In this document: positions 1-11,390 of the stretch, piece by piece | Layout: every line of letters starts with the position of its first letter | Position numbering within the stretch: position 1 is the first letter of the stretch | Source of the DNA: Hyphomicrobiales bacterium | Lineage (GTDB): Bacteria; Pseudomonadota; Alphaproteobacteria; Rhizobiales; NORP267 | Length of the DNA: 50,255 nucleotides | Assembly: GCA_030688605.1 (NCBI GenBank) | Contig: JAUYJB010000042.1 | Coordinates: forward strand, 1 to 50,255 | Direction of reading: 5' to 3' | Program-made: the position numbers and the translations under genes | Notes under the pieces: model-generated | Databases searched by the model: none | Seen by the model: only the letters and a program-made list of their open reading frames with translations | Told to the model about the DNA's origin: nothing

Positions 1-64
1 AATTCGTCTCGCTCGCTCTCCGCAAGCACCAGTTCTCTTTCCTGAGGTCGTCCAATGCGCGCCA
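1..64 (-). CDS. IS630-family transposase, N-terminal fragment (runs off window start)
   Basis: A minus-strand ATG at 62-64 follows a strong purine-rich ribosome binding site (GGGAGGGG). It opens a frame reading MARIGRPQERELVLAESERD and still open at base 1. From memory, IS630-type transposases commonly begin M-A-R-x-G-R-P, followed by a short E-L-V-L-type stretch and acidic residues, so this looks like the first 21 codons of one. The DDE catalytic domain would lie outside the window. Its only neighbour here is repeat DNA. So few residues are visible that another DNA-binding protein of similar start cannot be excluded. Confidence 0.55.
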
Positions 65-140
65 TGATCCCCTCCCTGGCAGGAGCGAATCATGAATCCG
101 TTCGCAAGATATGTAAATTTATTAATGGGACAGAACACTA
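1..140. mobile_element. Right end of an IS630-like insertion sequence (partial)
   Basis: The transposase start at 62-64 is followed by about 75 bases of AT-richer DNA ending in GGGACAGAACACTA at 127-140. IS630 elements insert at TA dinucleotides, and TA at 139-140 is the likely target duplication. The other end is outside the window, so the element's size and integrity are unknown. The boundary is inferred from the transposase start and the TA position, not from a seen pair of terminal repeats. Confidence 0.4.
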
Positions 141-245
141 GCAGGCTGTTGAAAAAGTCGTTTGTTCACGAAACGTCATAGAATCTGAGCATGAACAGAC
201 CAGAATCATAACGCGAACATCGTTCCTTTTTCAACAGCCTGCTAG
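138..245. mobile_element. MITE-like element with 20-bp perfect inverted ends
   Basis: CTAGCAGGCTGTTGAAAAAG at 138-157 is exactly complementary to 226-245, with a 68-base interior that contains no reading frame. The outermost CTAG is itself palindromic, so it can be read as a 4-bp target duplication outside 16-bp terminal repeats. GGCTGTTGAAAAAG-type ends recall IS1182-like elements, which often use palindromic 4-bp targets. This is either a non-autonomous derivative or a long hairpin left after excision. It touches the IS630-like end on one side and a RIME-like repeat on the other. Confidence 0.6.
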
Positions 246-348
246 AGCGCTTTTCGTGAAACCGGAGTCACTCAAAGCGCTCTAACTTCTTTATTTTACG
301 CGCATTTTTGTCCGAAAACCGGTTCCCACTTTTCGGAATGCGCTCTAG
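243..348. repeat. RIME-like Rhizobiales intergenic mosaic element
   Basis: A palindromic unit begins TAGAGCGC at 243 and ends GCGCTCTA at 340-347. An internal AAGCGCTCTAA lies at 275-285, and an ACCGGTTCCCACTTTTCGG segment precedes the right end. The combination of GTGAAACCGG, GCGCTCTA and AAACCGGTTCCCACTTTTCGG is typical of RIME-type repeats scattered through rhizobial genomes. The right end overlaps the stop codon of purA, so the repeat sits directly at the 3' end of that gene, where it may fold in the mRNA tail. Confidence 0.7.
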
Positions 349-1637
349 TCCTCGAACGGGTCGTGGACGAGGATCGTGTCCTCGCGTTCGGGGCTGGTGG
401 AGAGCAGCGCCACGGGCGCCGCGATCAGCTCCTCGAGACGGCGGATATATTTGACCGCCTGGGCCGGCAAATCGGCCCAGCTGCGAGCGCCCGCCGTGCT
501 CTCGCCCCAGCCCTCGAGCGTCTCGAATATCGGCTCGACGCGCGCCTGGGCGCCCTGGGAAGCCGGCAGATAGTCGATCTCGCCGCCGTCGAGCTTATAG
601 CCGACGCCGACCTTGACCTCCTCAAAGCCGTCGAGAATGTCGAGCTTGGTGAGCGCGATGCCGTCGATGCCGCTGGTGCGCACCGTCTGGCGCACCAGCA
701 CCGCGTCGAACCAGCCGCAGCGCCGCGAGCGCCCGGTGACCGTTCCGAACTCGCGCCCGCGCTCGCCGAGCCGCCGGCCGATCTCGTTCGCCTGCTCGGT
801 CGGGAACGGCCCCTCGCCCACCCGTGTCGTATAGGCCTTGGTGATGCCGAGCACATAGTCGATGGCGCGCGGACCGACGCCCGAGCCGATCGCCGCCTGG
901 CCCGCGACCGTGTTCGACGAGGTGACGAAGGGGTAGGTGCCGTGGTCGATGTCGAGCAGGGCCCCCTGGGCGCCCTCGAACAGGATGCGCTTGCCCGCCC
1001 GCCGCTCGCCGTCGAGCAAGGCCCACACCTTGTCCATGTAGGGCAGCACCTTGGGCGCGACGGAGGCGAGCTCCTTGTAGAGCGCGTCGGCGCCGATCTC
1101 GTCCTGGCCGAGGCCGCGGCGTAGCGCGTTGTGGTGGGTGAGCAGGCGCTCGATCTTGCCCTTCAGCGTCGGCAGATTGGCGAGGTCCATGAGCCGGATG
1201 GCGCGGCGCCCGACCTTGTCCTCGTAGGCCGGGCCGATGCCCCGCTTGGTGGTGCCGATGCGGGTGCCGCTGGTCAAGGATTCGCGGAAGGCGTCGAGGT
1301 CGCGGTGCAGCGACAGGATCAGCGGTACGTTCTCGGCGATGCGCAGATTGTCGCGCGAGACGCTGACGCCGAGCGCTTCGAGCCGGCCGATCTCGTCGAC
1401 CAGCGCGTGCGGGTCGAGAACGACGCCATTGCCGATCACCGCGAGCTTGCCGGGCCGGACCACGCCGGCGGGCAGCAGGCTCAGCTTGTAGGTCGTCTTA
1501 TTGATGACAAGGGTGTGGCCGGCATTGTGACCGCCCTGGAAGCGAACCACGATGTCGGCGCGCTCGGACAGCCAGTCGACGATCTTGCCCTTGCCCTCGT
1601 CGCCCCATTGCGAGCCGACGGCCACCACATTCGCCAT
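345..1637 (-). CDS. purA: Adenylosuccinate synthetase
   Basis: The 430-residue protein matches the usual PurA length. It catalyses the GTP-dependent joining of IMP and aspartate to adenylosuccinate, the first committed step to AMP, in the cytoplasm. The N-terminal phosphate-binding loop WGDEGKGK is at residues 11-18, with catalytic Asp13. GGHNAGHT at 35-42 carries catalytic His41. [14 protein letters not shown], the FEGAQG segment and the C-terminal STSPERED guanine-binding region are also present. The start ATG is the natural one because the family motif begins directly after it. The gene stands alone, divergent from the EamA transporter. Its TAG stop at 345-347 lies inside the RIME-like repeat. 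Confidence 0.98.
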   Translation of the reverse strand: MANVVAVGSQWGDEGKGKIVDWLSERADIVVRFQGGHNAGHTLVINKTTYKLSLLPAGVVRPGKLAVIGNGVVLDPHALVDEIGRLEALGVSVSRDNLRIAENVPLILSLHRDLDAFRESLTSGTRIGTTKRGIGPAYEDKVGRRAIRLMDLANLPTLKGKIERLLTHHNALRRGLGQDEIGADALYKELASVAPKVLPYMDKVWALLDGERRAGKRILFEGAQGALLDIDHGTYPFVTSSNTVAGQAAIGSGVGPRAIDYVLGITKAYTTRVGEGPFPTEQANEIGRRLGERGREFGTVTGRSRRCGWFDAVLVRQTVRTSGIDGIALTKLDILDGFEEVKVGVGYKLDGGEIDYLPASQGAQARVEPIFETLEGWGESTAGARSWADLPAQAVKYIRRLEELIAAPVALLSTSPEREDTILVHDPFED

Positions 1638-1809
1638 GCCTCAACGCCCCTTTATGCCGCGCGGCGCCCTTAGTCCGGGCCAACCGGGACTTCTGCCACA
1701 CTCAACGGCAATTGAAAACGCCCGAGCGCGCATCGCGACCATTCGTCCGGCCGCCTTTACAGCGCAGCGGCAAGCCTTTACCAACCGAGCGTTTTGCGGG
1801 AGCCCATGA

Positions 1810-2736
1810 ATGACCGACCCGGTCCGACGCGCCTTCGTCTGGTCCTACCAGCAGCCGACGCTGCTCGCGCTCATCACCATGCTGTGCTGGGCGGGAAACT
1901 TCATCGCCGCGCGCGGCGTGCGCGCCGACGTACCGCCGATCACGCTGGCCATGATCCGTTGGGTCGGCGCCTTCGTGGTCCTGCTGCCCTTCGCCTGGCC
2001 GCATCTGAAGCGCGATCTGCCGACGATCCTCAGGCGCTGGCGCATCATGCTGGTGCTCTCCGTCATCGGCATCGCCTGCTTCAATACATTCGCCTATATC
2101 GGCCTGCAATACACGGTGGCGATGAACGCGGTCCTGCTGCAATCGAGCATGCCGGTTCTGATCGCGCTGGTCGTATTTGCGACCTATCGCGAGACGCCGA
2201 CCCTGTTCCAGGTCATCGGCGTGGCGGTTTCGCTGACCGGGGTCATCTATGTCGTCGTTCGCGGCGACCCGGCGGTGCTGCTGACGCTCGACCTCAACCG
2301 CGGCGACCTGTGGCTGCTGGCGGCCATGTTCAGCTGGGCGGCCTACACCGCCTGGCTGCGCGAAAGCCCGCAGATCCACTGGCTGAGCTTTCTCGTCGCC
2401 ACCTTCTTCATTGGCTGCCTGGTGCTGTCGCCGTTCTGGGCGATGGAGCTTGCCGCCGGCCGCACCGTCAATCCGACCTGGGCGGCGGCGGCGGCAAGCC
2501 TCTACATGGTCCTGTTTCCCGCAGTCATCGCCTATACGTGCTACAACCGCGCCGTGCAGCTTGCCGGCGCCAACTGGGTCGCGCCGTTCTTCCATCTGAT
2601 CCCCGTTTTGGGCTCGATCCTCGCCATCCTCATTCTCGGCGAGCGCATTCAATTCTATCACGCGCTCGGCTTCGTCCTGGTCATGAGCGGCATCGCCATT
2701 GCCAGCCGGCGGAAGGCTTCCGGCGCCCCTGTGTGA
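1810..2736 (+). CDS. EamA/DMT-family inner membrane transporter
   Basis: The 308-residue protein is composed of about ten hydrophobic helices in two repeated EamA halves, roughly residues 15-150 and 165-300. The first half has the typical start LITMLCWAGNFIAARGV. The second has LLAAMFSWAAYTAWLR and ends in GLAL-like segments such as ILGERIQFYHALGFVLVMSGI. Members export small metabolites or amino acids across the inner membrane, but the substrate cannot be read from sequence. The start at 1810 gives MTDPVRRAFVWSYQQPTLLA. An overlapping ATG at 1806 is in another frame. It is monocistronic and divergent from purA. Confidence 0.92.
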   Translation: MTDPVRRAFVWSYQQPTLLALITMLCWAGNFIAARGVRADVPPITLAMIRWVGAFVVLLPFAWPHLKRDLPTILRRWRIMLVLSVIGIACFNTFAYIGLQYTVAMNAVLLQSSMPVLIALVVFATYRETPTLFQVIGVAVSLTGVIYVVVRGDPAVLLTLDLNRGDLWLLAAMFSWAAYTAWLRESPQIHWLSFLVATFFIGCLVLSPFWAMELAAGRTVNPTWAAAAASLYMVLFPAVIAYTCYNRAVQLAGANWVAPFFHLIPVLGSILAILILGERIQFYHALGFVLVMSGIAIASRRKASGAPV

Positions 2737-3191
2737 GGGGCGCGGCGCCGAAAGCGGCCAAAAAGGGCCAGAAACATTCCGGGTTTCTGGACTCCCAAAC
2801 ATAAGCGCACGACAACTGATCAAAAAGCGCGAAAAGAGGGGCCCCCGCGCGCAGGAACATCCCACCGGCATTGCTGACAATTCAAATCAACCAGCGCGAC
2901 GGCAAGGGCAGTCCTGGATTTTTGCAGAACCGGAAGAAGGCATGCGCGGCGGCCGAAAAATAGAGCAACAACGGCTAGCAGGGCAGAATTCCTTCACCCT
3001 CCACAAAGAAGGGGCAAGCGCGCGCACAATTGCGCCACATTGGAGGATACGCTGACGCTGTCCCCCGGATGGTCAATGATGGCTCTACTCCACCGCTGCC
3101 CGATGCGGAAGTCGCAAAGACGGCTGTAAGCGCGCGTCTTGTCACGTCAACGGCCACGGCGGTCGCCCAGCGCGGCCCCTGACACCTTGTT
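2737..3191. other. Intergenic region, no supported gene
   Basis: About 455 bases lie between the convergent EamA transporter and PstS-like genes. An 8-bp stem CCAGAAAC / GTTTCTGG at 2768-2775 and 2783-2790 lies just after the transporter stop. The remainder has short open frames on both strands, none with a plausible ribosome binding site or recognisable product. Confidence 0.6.
2768..2790 (+). terminator. Possible transcription-terminator hairpin after the EamA gene
   Basis: A perfect 8-bp stem with a 7-base loop begins 31 bases after the TGA stop. No T-run follows, so if it terminates it is not a canonical intrinsic terminator. It may only protect the 3' end. Confidence 0.35.
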
Positions 3192-4226
3192 CTAGCTGCC
3201 GAAACGCGACACGTTCTCGCCCCTCTTCACCGCGGCGCGAACCTCCTCGCGCTTCTCCGCAGAGAGCGGAATGAGCCCGCCTTCGGAAAGATAGCCGTCG
3301 TCGCCCATCGACTGTTCGGAAACATACTCGGTGACGAACTCCTCAAGGCCGGGGATGACGCCGCGATGCGCGTTCTTGATGTAGAAGAACAGGGGCCGCG
3401 ATACCGGGTATGAGCCGTCGGCGATCGTGTCGATGCTCGGCACGATGCCTCCTATCGCAACGCCCTTCAGCTTGTCCTCATTCTCGTGCAGGAAGGAAAA
3501 ACCGAAAATGCCGAAGGCGTTATGGTCGGCATCGAGCCACTGGACGATGAGATTGTCGTTCTCGCCGGCCTCGATGAAGTGGCCATCCTGGCGCATGCGC
3601 GCGCAGGCCGCCTTCCAAATGCGGTTCTTGTCGAGCTTCTTGATGGCCGCAAACTCCTCGCAGCCTTGCTCCATGACGAGCTCGACCCAGGCGTCGCGTG
3701 TGCCGGAAGTGGGCGGCGGTCCAAACACGGTGATCGGCGCATCGGGCAGCGAAGCGTCGATGTCGCTCCACTTTCTGTAAGGATTGGCGACGATCTTGCC
3801 GTCGACCTCGACTTCGGCGGCCAGAGCCTGGAAGAGCTGCTTCTTGGCGAGGACCATTTCAACGCCGCTGCGCGCGTGCGCGAAGGCAATTCCGTCGAAG
3901 CCGATTTGAACCTCGGTGATGCTGTCAATGCCGTTGGCCACGCAAGCCCTGTACTCGGACTCTTTCATCGGCCGCGACGCGCCGGTGAGGTCCGGATGGT
4001 CCGGGCCGATGCCGCCGCAGAACAGCTTCATGCCGACGGCGGTGCCGGTCGACTCGACGACGGGTGCGGCCTCACCGGTCTTGTTGGCGAACTTCTCGGC
4101 CACGGCCTGCGTGAACGGGAAGACCGTCGAGGAACCGACGATCGATATGCGGTCGCGGACGGCCGCCGCATACAGGGCGGTACCTATAACCAACGCAGCA
4201 AGAACGGTGAGGACCTTGGATGTCAC
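3192..4226 (-). CDS. PstS-family phosphate ABC transporter substrate-binding protein
   Basis: The 344-residue protein has an N-terminal hydrophobic segment (residues about 4-21) typical of export to the periplasm. A PBP-like fold follows: ISIVGSSTVFPF with the Ser-Ser-Thr phosphate-binding loop near residues 31-34, then VVESTGTAVGMKLFCGG, ITEVQIGFDGIAFAHA, and FGPPPTSGTRDAWVELV, a family signature. Such proteins capture phosphate for PstCAB. No pstC, pstA, pstB or phoU gene is in the window, so it is a stand-alone copy that presumably feeds a transporter encoded elsewhere. A phased Pho-box-like array lies 97-136 bases upstream. The start ATG at 4224-4226 places the signal segment at the N-terminus. 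Confidence 0.9.
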   Translation of the reverse strand: MTSKVLTVLAALVIGTALYAAAVRDRISIVGSSTVFPFTQAVAEKFANKTGEAAPVVESTGTAVGMKLFCGGIGPDHPDLTGASRPMKESEYRACVANGIDSITEVQIGFDGIAFAHARSGVEMVLAKKQLFQALAAEVEVDGKIVANPYRKWSDIDASLPDAPITVFGPPPTSGTRDAWVELVMEQGCEEFAAIKKLDKNRIWKAACARMRQDGHFIEAGENDNLIVQWLDADHNAFGIFGFSFLHENEDKLKGVAIGGIVPSIDTIADGSYPVSRPLFFYIKNAHRGVIPGLEEFVTEYVSEQSMGDDGYLSEGGLIPLSAEKREEVRAAVKRGENVSRFGS

Positions 4227-4322
4227 CTGCGCCTTCCTTGATTACTCGACACTCGGCGATTGACGCCGGAGGCAAACCTCATCGACGCGATTCCGCCTGC
4301 GCGGGGACTTTAGTGCAGCCAC

Positions 4323-4362
4323 ATCAAGCTTGTATGAAGCTCACGTGATGATTGGATGACAA
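4323..4362 (-). promoter_or_regulatory. Tandem Pho-box-like array (PhoB operator candidate)
   Basis: Read on the minus strand, four 7-mers spaced by exactly four bases occur: TTGTCAT (4356-4362), TCATCAC (4345-4351), GCTTCAT (4334-4340) and GCTTGAT (4323-4329). PhoB binds 7-bp units related to CTGTCAT in an 11-bp repeat, and the TCA(T/C) half recurs with that exact spacing in the first three units. The array is upstream of a phosphate-binding protein gene, which makes PhoB control the natural reading. The second to fourth units match the consensus only at their 3' halves. Confidence 0.6.
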
Positions 4363-4853
4363 TCCAACGCCTTGATCGGTCTTCTTTTTTCCAGTCTTTC
4401 GCGGGAGATCATCGCGATCGCCACCCGCAATCCTTGCCGATCGCCCAAAGCGGTGGGCCGACGGCGAAGATGGCCCATTGGCCTTGAACCGAGAGCATCA
4501 GAAAGGCGCCCCTGTGCGAGGAGTTCCCTCTGTCTGCTCATTGTCTCGCCGGTTTTTGCCGGATTGGTCCGGGAGACGACGTGCCCGGCCATCTGACCGG
4601 CGCCTCCGGGGGCAGCCTCTTCTCAAGGAACCGGCAGGGGCGTTTCCTTCCTCAGTGCCGGAAATTTCGACGCTAATCGCTGTCGAACCGACGAAGGAGA
4701 CGTGCGCCGTATGCCCGCTTGAGGTCAGACCCGCTCGTACGAGTTGCAGCCCCTGCGGCGTCCGCCGCTCAATATGGCAGCAGACCAACTCTGCTCCGCC
4801 ACCGCATGTCCCGTCTCGGCGCATGGCGGTCCCTTCCGAGCGCAAGACTCCAT
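4363..4853. other. Intergenic region, no supported gene
   Basis: About 490 bases lie between the Pho-box array and the serA stop. Short frames exist on the minus strand (4498-4845, 4341-4592), but they lack a convincing ribosome binding site, show Arg/Gly-rich low-quality composition and match no family I know. It may contain decayed coding DNA. Confidence 0.5.
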
Positions 4854-6434
4854 CTAAAACCGCAGCGGTTTGACCTGGCGGATATGCGGCAAGGCGCTGA
4901 CTTTCTTCAGCGTTTCGGGGTCGAGCGGCTCGTCGATCTCCACGAGCGAAATCGCGTTGCCGCCGGCCCTGTCGCGGCCGAGATTGAAGGTGGCGATGTT
5001 GACGCCGGCATTGCCCAGAGTGGTCCCCAGCGCGCCGATGATGCCCGGCTTGTCGTCGTTGGTGATGTAGATCATGTGCGGCTTGAGCTCGGCGTCCATA
5101 TTGATGCCCTTGACCTGGATCAGCCGCGGCCTTCCGTCGGAGAAGACGGTGCCGGCCACCGAGCGCTCCTGGCGGTCGGTGATGACGGTCAGCCGGATAT
5201 AGGTCTCGTAGGCGCCGGACTGGGCGCGGCGGATTTCCTCGACCTTCATGCCGCGCTCGCGGGCCATGATCGGCGCGCTCACCGTGTTGACGTCGTGCAG
5301 GAGCGGCCGCAGCAGGCCGGCCAGCGCCGCGTTGGTCAGCAAGGTCGTGTTCATCTCGGCCACGAAGCCGTCATATTCGAGCCGGACGGCCTTGATCGCG
5401 GTCTCGGTCAGTTGGCCCGCGAACAGGCCAAGCTGCTCGGCAAGGGCGCAGAAGGGGGCAAGCCGCGGCGCCTCCTCGGCCGAGATCGACGGCGTGTTGA
5501 CGGCGTTGACCACCGCGCCGGTGAGCAGATAGTCGGACATCTGCTCGGCGACCTGCAGGGCGACGTTCTCCTGCGCCTCGCGGGTCGAGGCGCCGAGATG
5601 CGGCGTGCAGATGACGCCGGGCACGCCGAACAGGATGTCCTCGTGCGCCGGCTCCTCGACGAACACGTCGAAGGCGGCCCCGGCGATATGGCCGTCCTCG
5701 AGTGCCACCTTGACGGCGGCCTCGTCGGCGAGACCGCCGCGCGCGCAATTGATCAGGAAGGCGCCCTTTTTCATCTTCTTGAGGGCCGCCGCGTCGATGA
5801 TGTTGCGGGTCTTGTCGGTCAGCGGCGTGTGCAGAGAGACGAAGTCGGCACGGCTCAAGAGCGCGTCGAGCTCGACCTTTTCGACCCCGATCTGCTTGGC
5901 CCGCTCGTCCGACAGGAACGGGTCGTAGGCGATCACCTTCATGGCCAGGCCCTGGGCGCGGTCGGCGACGATCGAGCCGATATTGCCGCAGCCGATGATG
6001 CCGAGCGTCTTGCCGGTGATCTCGACGCCGATGAATTTCGACTTTTCCCATTTGCCGGCCTGGGTCGAGGCGTCGGCGGCGGGGATCTGGCGGGCCAGCG
6101 CCAGCATCAGCGCGATGGCGTGCTCGGCCGTCGTGATCGAATTGCCGAACGGCGTGTTCATCACGATGATGCCCTTCTGGGAGGCGGCCGCGATGTCGAT
6201 ATTGTCGACGCCGATGCCGGCGCGGCCGATGACCTTCAGCCGATCGGCCTTGGCCAGCACCTTTTCCGTCACCTTGCTCGCCGAGCGCACGGCAAGCCCG
6301 TCATAACCGCCGATGATCTCGGCGAGCTCCTCCTTGGAGAGCCCGGTCTTCACATCGGTCTCGATACCGCGCTGCCTGAAGATGCCGACCGCCGCGGGGC
6401 TGAGCTTGTCGGAGATCAATACCTTGGGAGCCAT
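4854..6434 (-). CDS. serA: D-3-phosphoglycerate dehydrogenase
   Basis: The 526-residue, long-type PGDH oxidises 3-phosphoglycerate to 3-phosphohydroxypyruvate with NAD, the entry to serine synthesis. The Rossmann motif GCGNIG is at residues 148-153. The catalytic set is Arg232 (ARGG), the Glu of VEEP near 260-261, and His279 in CTPHLGAST. An intervening ASB-type domain fills about 320-450, and a C-terminal ACT domain begins around 450 (MIYITNDDKPGIIGALG), which usually mediates serine feedback. The frame is open upstream, but MAPKVLISDKL at 6434 is the family start. It follows serC by 76 bases in the same direction, forming a serC-serA operon. Confidence 0.97.
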   Translation of the reverse strand: MAPKVLISDKLSPAAVGIFRQRGIETDVKTGLSKEELAEIIGGYDGLAVRSASKVTEKVLAKADRLKVIGRAGIGVDNIDIAAASQKGIIVMNTPFGNSITTAEHAIALMLALARQIPAADASTQAGKWEKSKFIGVEITGKTLGIIGCGNIGSIVADRAQGLAMKVIAYDPFLSDERAKQIGVEKVELDALLSRADFVSLHTPLTDKTRNIIDAAALKKMKKGAFLINCARGGLADEAAVKVALEDGHIAGAAFDVFVEEPAHEDILFGVPGVICTPHLGASTREAQENVALQVAEQMSDYLLTGAVVNAVNTPSISAEEAPRLAPFCALAEQLGLFAGQLTETAIKAVRLEYDGFVAEMNTTLLTNAALAGLLRPLLHDVNTVSAPIMARERGMKVEEIRRAQSGAYETYIRLTVITDRQERSVAGTVFSDGRPRLIQVKGINMDAELKPHMIYITNDDKPGIIGALGTTLGNAGVNIATFNLGRDRAGGNAISLVEIDEPLDPETLKKVSALPHIRQVKPLRF

Positions 6435-6510
6435 GCTCTTGTTCCTCTTGCGGTCCGCCGCGCGGAGATCGAGCGGCAGTCTCTGATGATGGGAATGGAC
6501 GAAGGGTCGG

Positions 6511-7680
6511 TCAGGCGGCCGGGACCGAGGCGCCGGCCTCGGCAAAGGCCCAGTCGAGCCATGGCGTGAGCGCCTCGATGTCGCCGGTCTCTACCGTGCT
6601 CGCGCACCAGATGCGCAGTCCCGGCGGCGCGTCGCGATAGGCGCCGATGTCGTAGGCGACGCCTTCCTGCTCGACGAGCCGCACCAGGGATTTGGCGAAC
6701 GCCGCCTGTTCCCCGGCCGGCAGGCCGGCGATGCCGGGATCGACAATGGTTAGGCATACCGACGAGTTGGAGCGGGTTTGCGGCTCGCGGGCGAGAAAAT
6801 CGACCCAGGGGGTTTTGGCGACCCACGCGCTCACCGCCTTGAGGTTGGCGTCGGCGCGGGCGATAAGCGCGTCGAGGCCGCCGATCTCCTGCGCCCAGTT
6901 AAGCGCGTCGAGATAGTCCTCGACGCACAGCATCGACGGCGTGTTGATCGTTTCGCCGACGAAGATGCCCTCGATGAGCTTGCCACCCTTGGTCAGGCGG
7001 AAAATCTTCGGCAGCGGCCAAGCCGGCGCGTAGGTCTCGAGCCGCTCGACCGCGCGCGGCGAAAGTACAAGCATGCCGTGCGCCGCCTCGCCGCCCATCA
7101 CCTTCTGCCAGGAGAAGGTGATAACGTCGAGCCTGTCCCAGTCAAGCCTCTGGGCGAAGGCGGCCGAGGTTGCATCGCAGATGGTGAGGCCGGCGCGGTC
7201 GGCGGCGATCCAGTCACCGTCGGGAACCCGCACGCCCGACGTGGTGCCGTTCCAGCAGAAGACCACGTCGCGGTCGAAATCGACCGCGCCAAGATCGGGC
7301 AAGTCGCCGTAATCGGCGGTGAGCGTGCGCACGTCGGGAAGCTTCAATTGCTTGGTCACGTCGGTGACCCAGCCGGAGCCGAAACTCTCCCAGGCCAGCA
7401 GGTCGACGCCGCGCGCGCCCAACAGCGACCACAGCGCCATCTCCACCGCACCGGTGTCCGACGCCGGCACGATGCCGATGCGGTAGTCAGTCGGCACGCG
7501 CAAGATGTCGCGGGTCAGGTCGATGGCGCGCTTGAGCCGCGCCTTGCCTTCCTTGGAGCGATGCGAGCGGCCGACCAGGGCTTGTTTGAGGTTTTCGAGG
7601 GACCAGTCCGGCCTCTTGGCGCACGGACCGGAGGAGAAGTGCGGATTGACCGGCCGCACCGCCGGGCGTTGTTGCGTCAT
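6511..7680 (-). CDS. serC: Phosphoserine aminotransferase
   Basis: The 389-residue PLP enzyme converts 3-phosphohydroxypyruvate and glutamate to phosphoserine, the step after SerA. It also acts in pyridoxine synthesis in many bacteria. It belongs to the alphaproteobacterial/Methanosarcina-type SerC group rather than the E. coli type: it starts [16 protein letters not shown], has the PLP-lysine in [11 protein letters not shown] (Lys193), and has [14 protein letters not shown]. It is the first gene of serC-serA and has a promoter and a serC-type leader directly upstream. The start ATG at 7678-7680 follows an AAGGG-containing purine stretch. Confidence 0.96.
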   Translation of the reverse strand: MTQQRPAVRPVNPHFSSGPCAKRPDWSLENLKQALVGRSHRSKEGKARLKRAIDLTRDILRVPTDYRIGIVPASDTGAVEMALWSLLGARGVDLLAWESFGSGWVTDVTKQLKLPDVRTLTADYGDLPDLGAVDFDRDVVFCWNGTTSGVRVPDGDWIAADRAGLTICDATSAAFAQRLDWDRLDVITFSWQKVMGGEAAHGMLVLSPRAVERLETYAPAWPLPKIFRLTKGGKLIEGIFVGETINTPSMLCVEDYLDALNWAQEIGGLDALIARADANLKAVSAWVAKTPWVDFLAREPQTRSNSSVCLTIVDPGIAGLPAGEQAAFAKSLVRLVEQEGVAYDIGAYRDAPPGLRIWCASTVETGDIEALTPWLDWAFAEAGASVPAA

Positions 7681-7683
7681 GTG

Positions 7684-7730
7684 GTTCTACCCTTCCAGAT
7701 AGAGGCCCCTCGTTGGGGAGGGGTGTCCCA
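7684..7730 (-). promoter_or_regulatory. serC-type RNA leader
   Basis: On the minus strand the serC 5' UTR contains a GC-rich hairpin CCCCTC-CCCAAC-GAGGGG at 7706-7723. It is followed by GCCTCTATCTGGAAGGGTAG just before the start codon. A conserved cis-regulatory RNA of this kind, the serC motif, has been described only in alphaproteobacteria and always precedes serC. Position, hairpin size and gene match it. The exact consensus was recalled, not searched. Confidence 0.6.
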
Positions 7731-7736
7731 CGGACG

Positions 7737-7765
7737 CTGCTACGCCCCCGCTCCTGTCATGTCAA
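7737..7765 (-). promoter_or_regulatory. Candidate serC promoter
   Basis: The minus strand shows TTGACA (7760-7765), a 17-base spacer, and TAGCAG (7737-7742). Transcription from here would start near 7730, giving a roughly 50-base leader that begins with the serC-type hairpin. Confidence 0.5.
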
Positions 7766-7791
7766 TGGTCAGAACGCGATAGACTGTCGCG

Positions 7792-8550
7792 CTACCAGCC
7801 GGGCAGTACGGCGGCGCCGATGATCGGCCCGGCGTAGCCCGCCTGCAGCAGCACCGCGCAGCCGTCATAGCCGCGGCCCCGCACGTCGCTCTTCGGCAAG
7901 TCGACGCTCATGGCCTTGCCGTGCCACATGCCGATCGGGCTCATCTCGCGCACCACATTGTAGTAGCGGATGGTCCTGCCGGCATTCTCGCCGCGCTTGA
8001 TGCTGACTTCCTCGACCTCGGAGTAAAGCACCAGCCACAGCGTCCCGGACCCGTAGCGCGCCTCGCCGTTCGAATCCGCCGCGTGCACCCGCAGCATGTC
8101 GCCCTTGCTGTCGACCGAAATCGGCACCCATTCATCCTCGAGCCGGTCGCGCGCGTCGGCGGACGCCTCGGCCACACTCGCCGGATCGTTGCCGGCGGCA
8201 TGGACGACGCCGTTGACCACCACCTGCGGCGTATACACGGCGCGGTCGTGGCGGGCATGGGCGTAGGCGCGCTGGCGGGCGGAGTTTGCGGGGCTGGCGA
8301 GCGTGTCCTTCCAGCCGAGATAGTCCCAATAGTCGACCGGCAGGGACAGCGCCACCATGTCGTCGCGCCTGGCGAGCTTGCCGAGCAGCGCGTCGGCGGG
8401 CGGACAGGAGGAGCAGCCCTGGCTGGTGAACAGCTCGATGACGGTGGTGAAGCCGCCCCCCGCGGCAGCCGGCCCCGCGGCAGAAGAGGCGGCGATGCCC
8501 ACAAGTAGCGCCACAGTCGCGCGAAACGTTCCTGCCCGGTGTGTTTTCAT
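7792..8550 (-). CDS. DUF1223 secreted thioredoxin-like protein
   Basis: The 252-residue protein has a signal peptide (MKTHRAGTFRATVALLVGIAASSAAGPAAA). The mature part begins GGGFTTVIELFTSQGCSSCPPADALL, with a CxxC pair at Cys46 and Cys49 as in DUF1223 proteins. Conserved LPVDYWDYLGWKDTLASP and YTPQVVVNG segments follow. The fold is thioredoxin-like and the protein is probably periplasmic. A redox or metal role is possible, but the family function is unknown. An upstream in-frame ATG at 8601 would bury the signal peptide, so 8550 is preferred. It sits between acnA and serC on the same strand. Confidence 0.88.
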   Translation of the reverse strand: MKTHRAGTFRATVALLVGIAASSAAGPAAAGGGFTTVIELFTSQGCSSCPPADALLGKLARRDDMVALSLPVDYWDYLGWKDTLASPANSARQRAYAHARHDRAVYTPQVVVNGVVHAAGNDPASVAEASADARDRLEDEWVPISVDSKGDMLRVHAADSNGEARYGSGTLWLVLYSEVEEVSIKRGENAGRTIRYYNVVREMSPIGMWHGKAMSVDLPKSDVRGRGYDGCAVLLQAGYAGPIIGAAVLPGW

Positions 8551-8666
8551 CGACCTTGCGCCCGAATTCGCCCCCGCGGCGAGCCGACCGCGTTTGCACA
8601 ATCAATAGGCGCGTGGCCGCTCACTTGCGAGTCACGATCGGGTGAGGCGCGCGGGAGGTCCCCCGC

Positions 8667-11390
<2,724 letters not shown>

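Noticed and set aside
1702-2880. 392-codon minus-strand frame opposite the EamA transporter
   Set aside because: Gln/Asp/Arg-rich shadow composition, no domain, and the other strand encodes a clear membrane protein.
4498-4845. 115-codon minus-strand frame in the serA-pstS gap
   Set aside because: No ribosome binding site, low-complexity ends and no recognisable family; left as intergenic.
4719-6569. 616-codon open frame on the plus strand opposite serA
   Set aside because: It is antisense to a well-supported serA gene, with His/Asp/Arg-rich composition typical of GC-rich shadow frames and no ribosome binding site or known domain.
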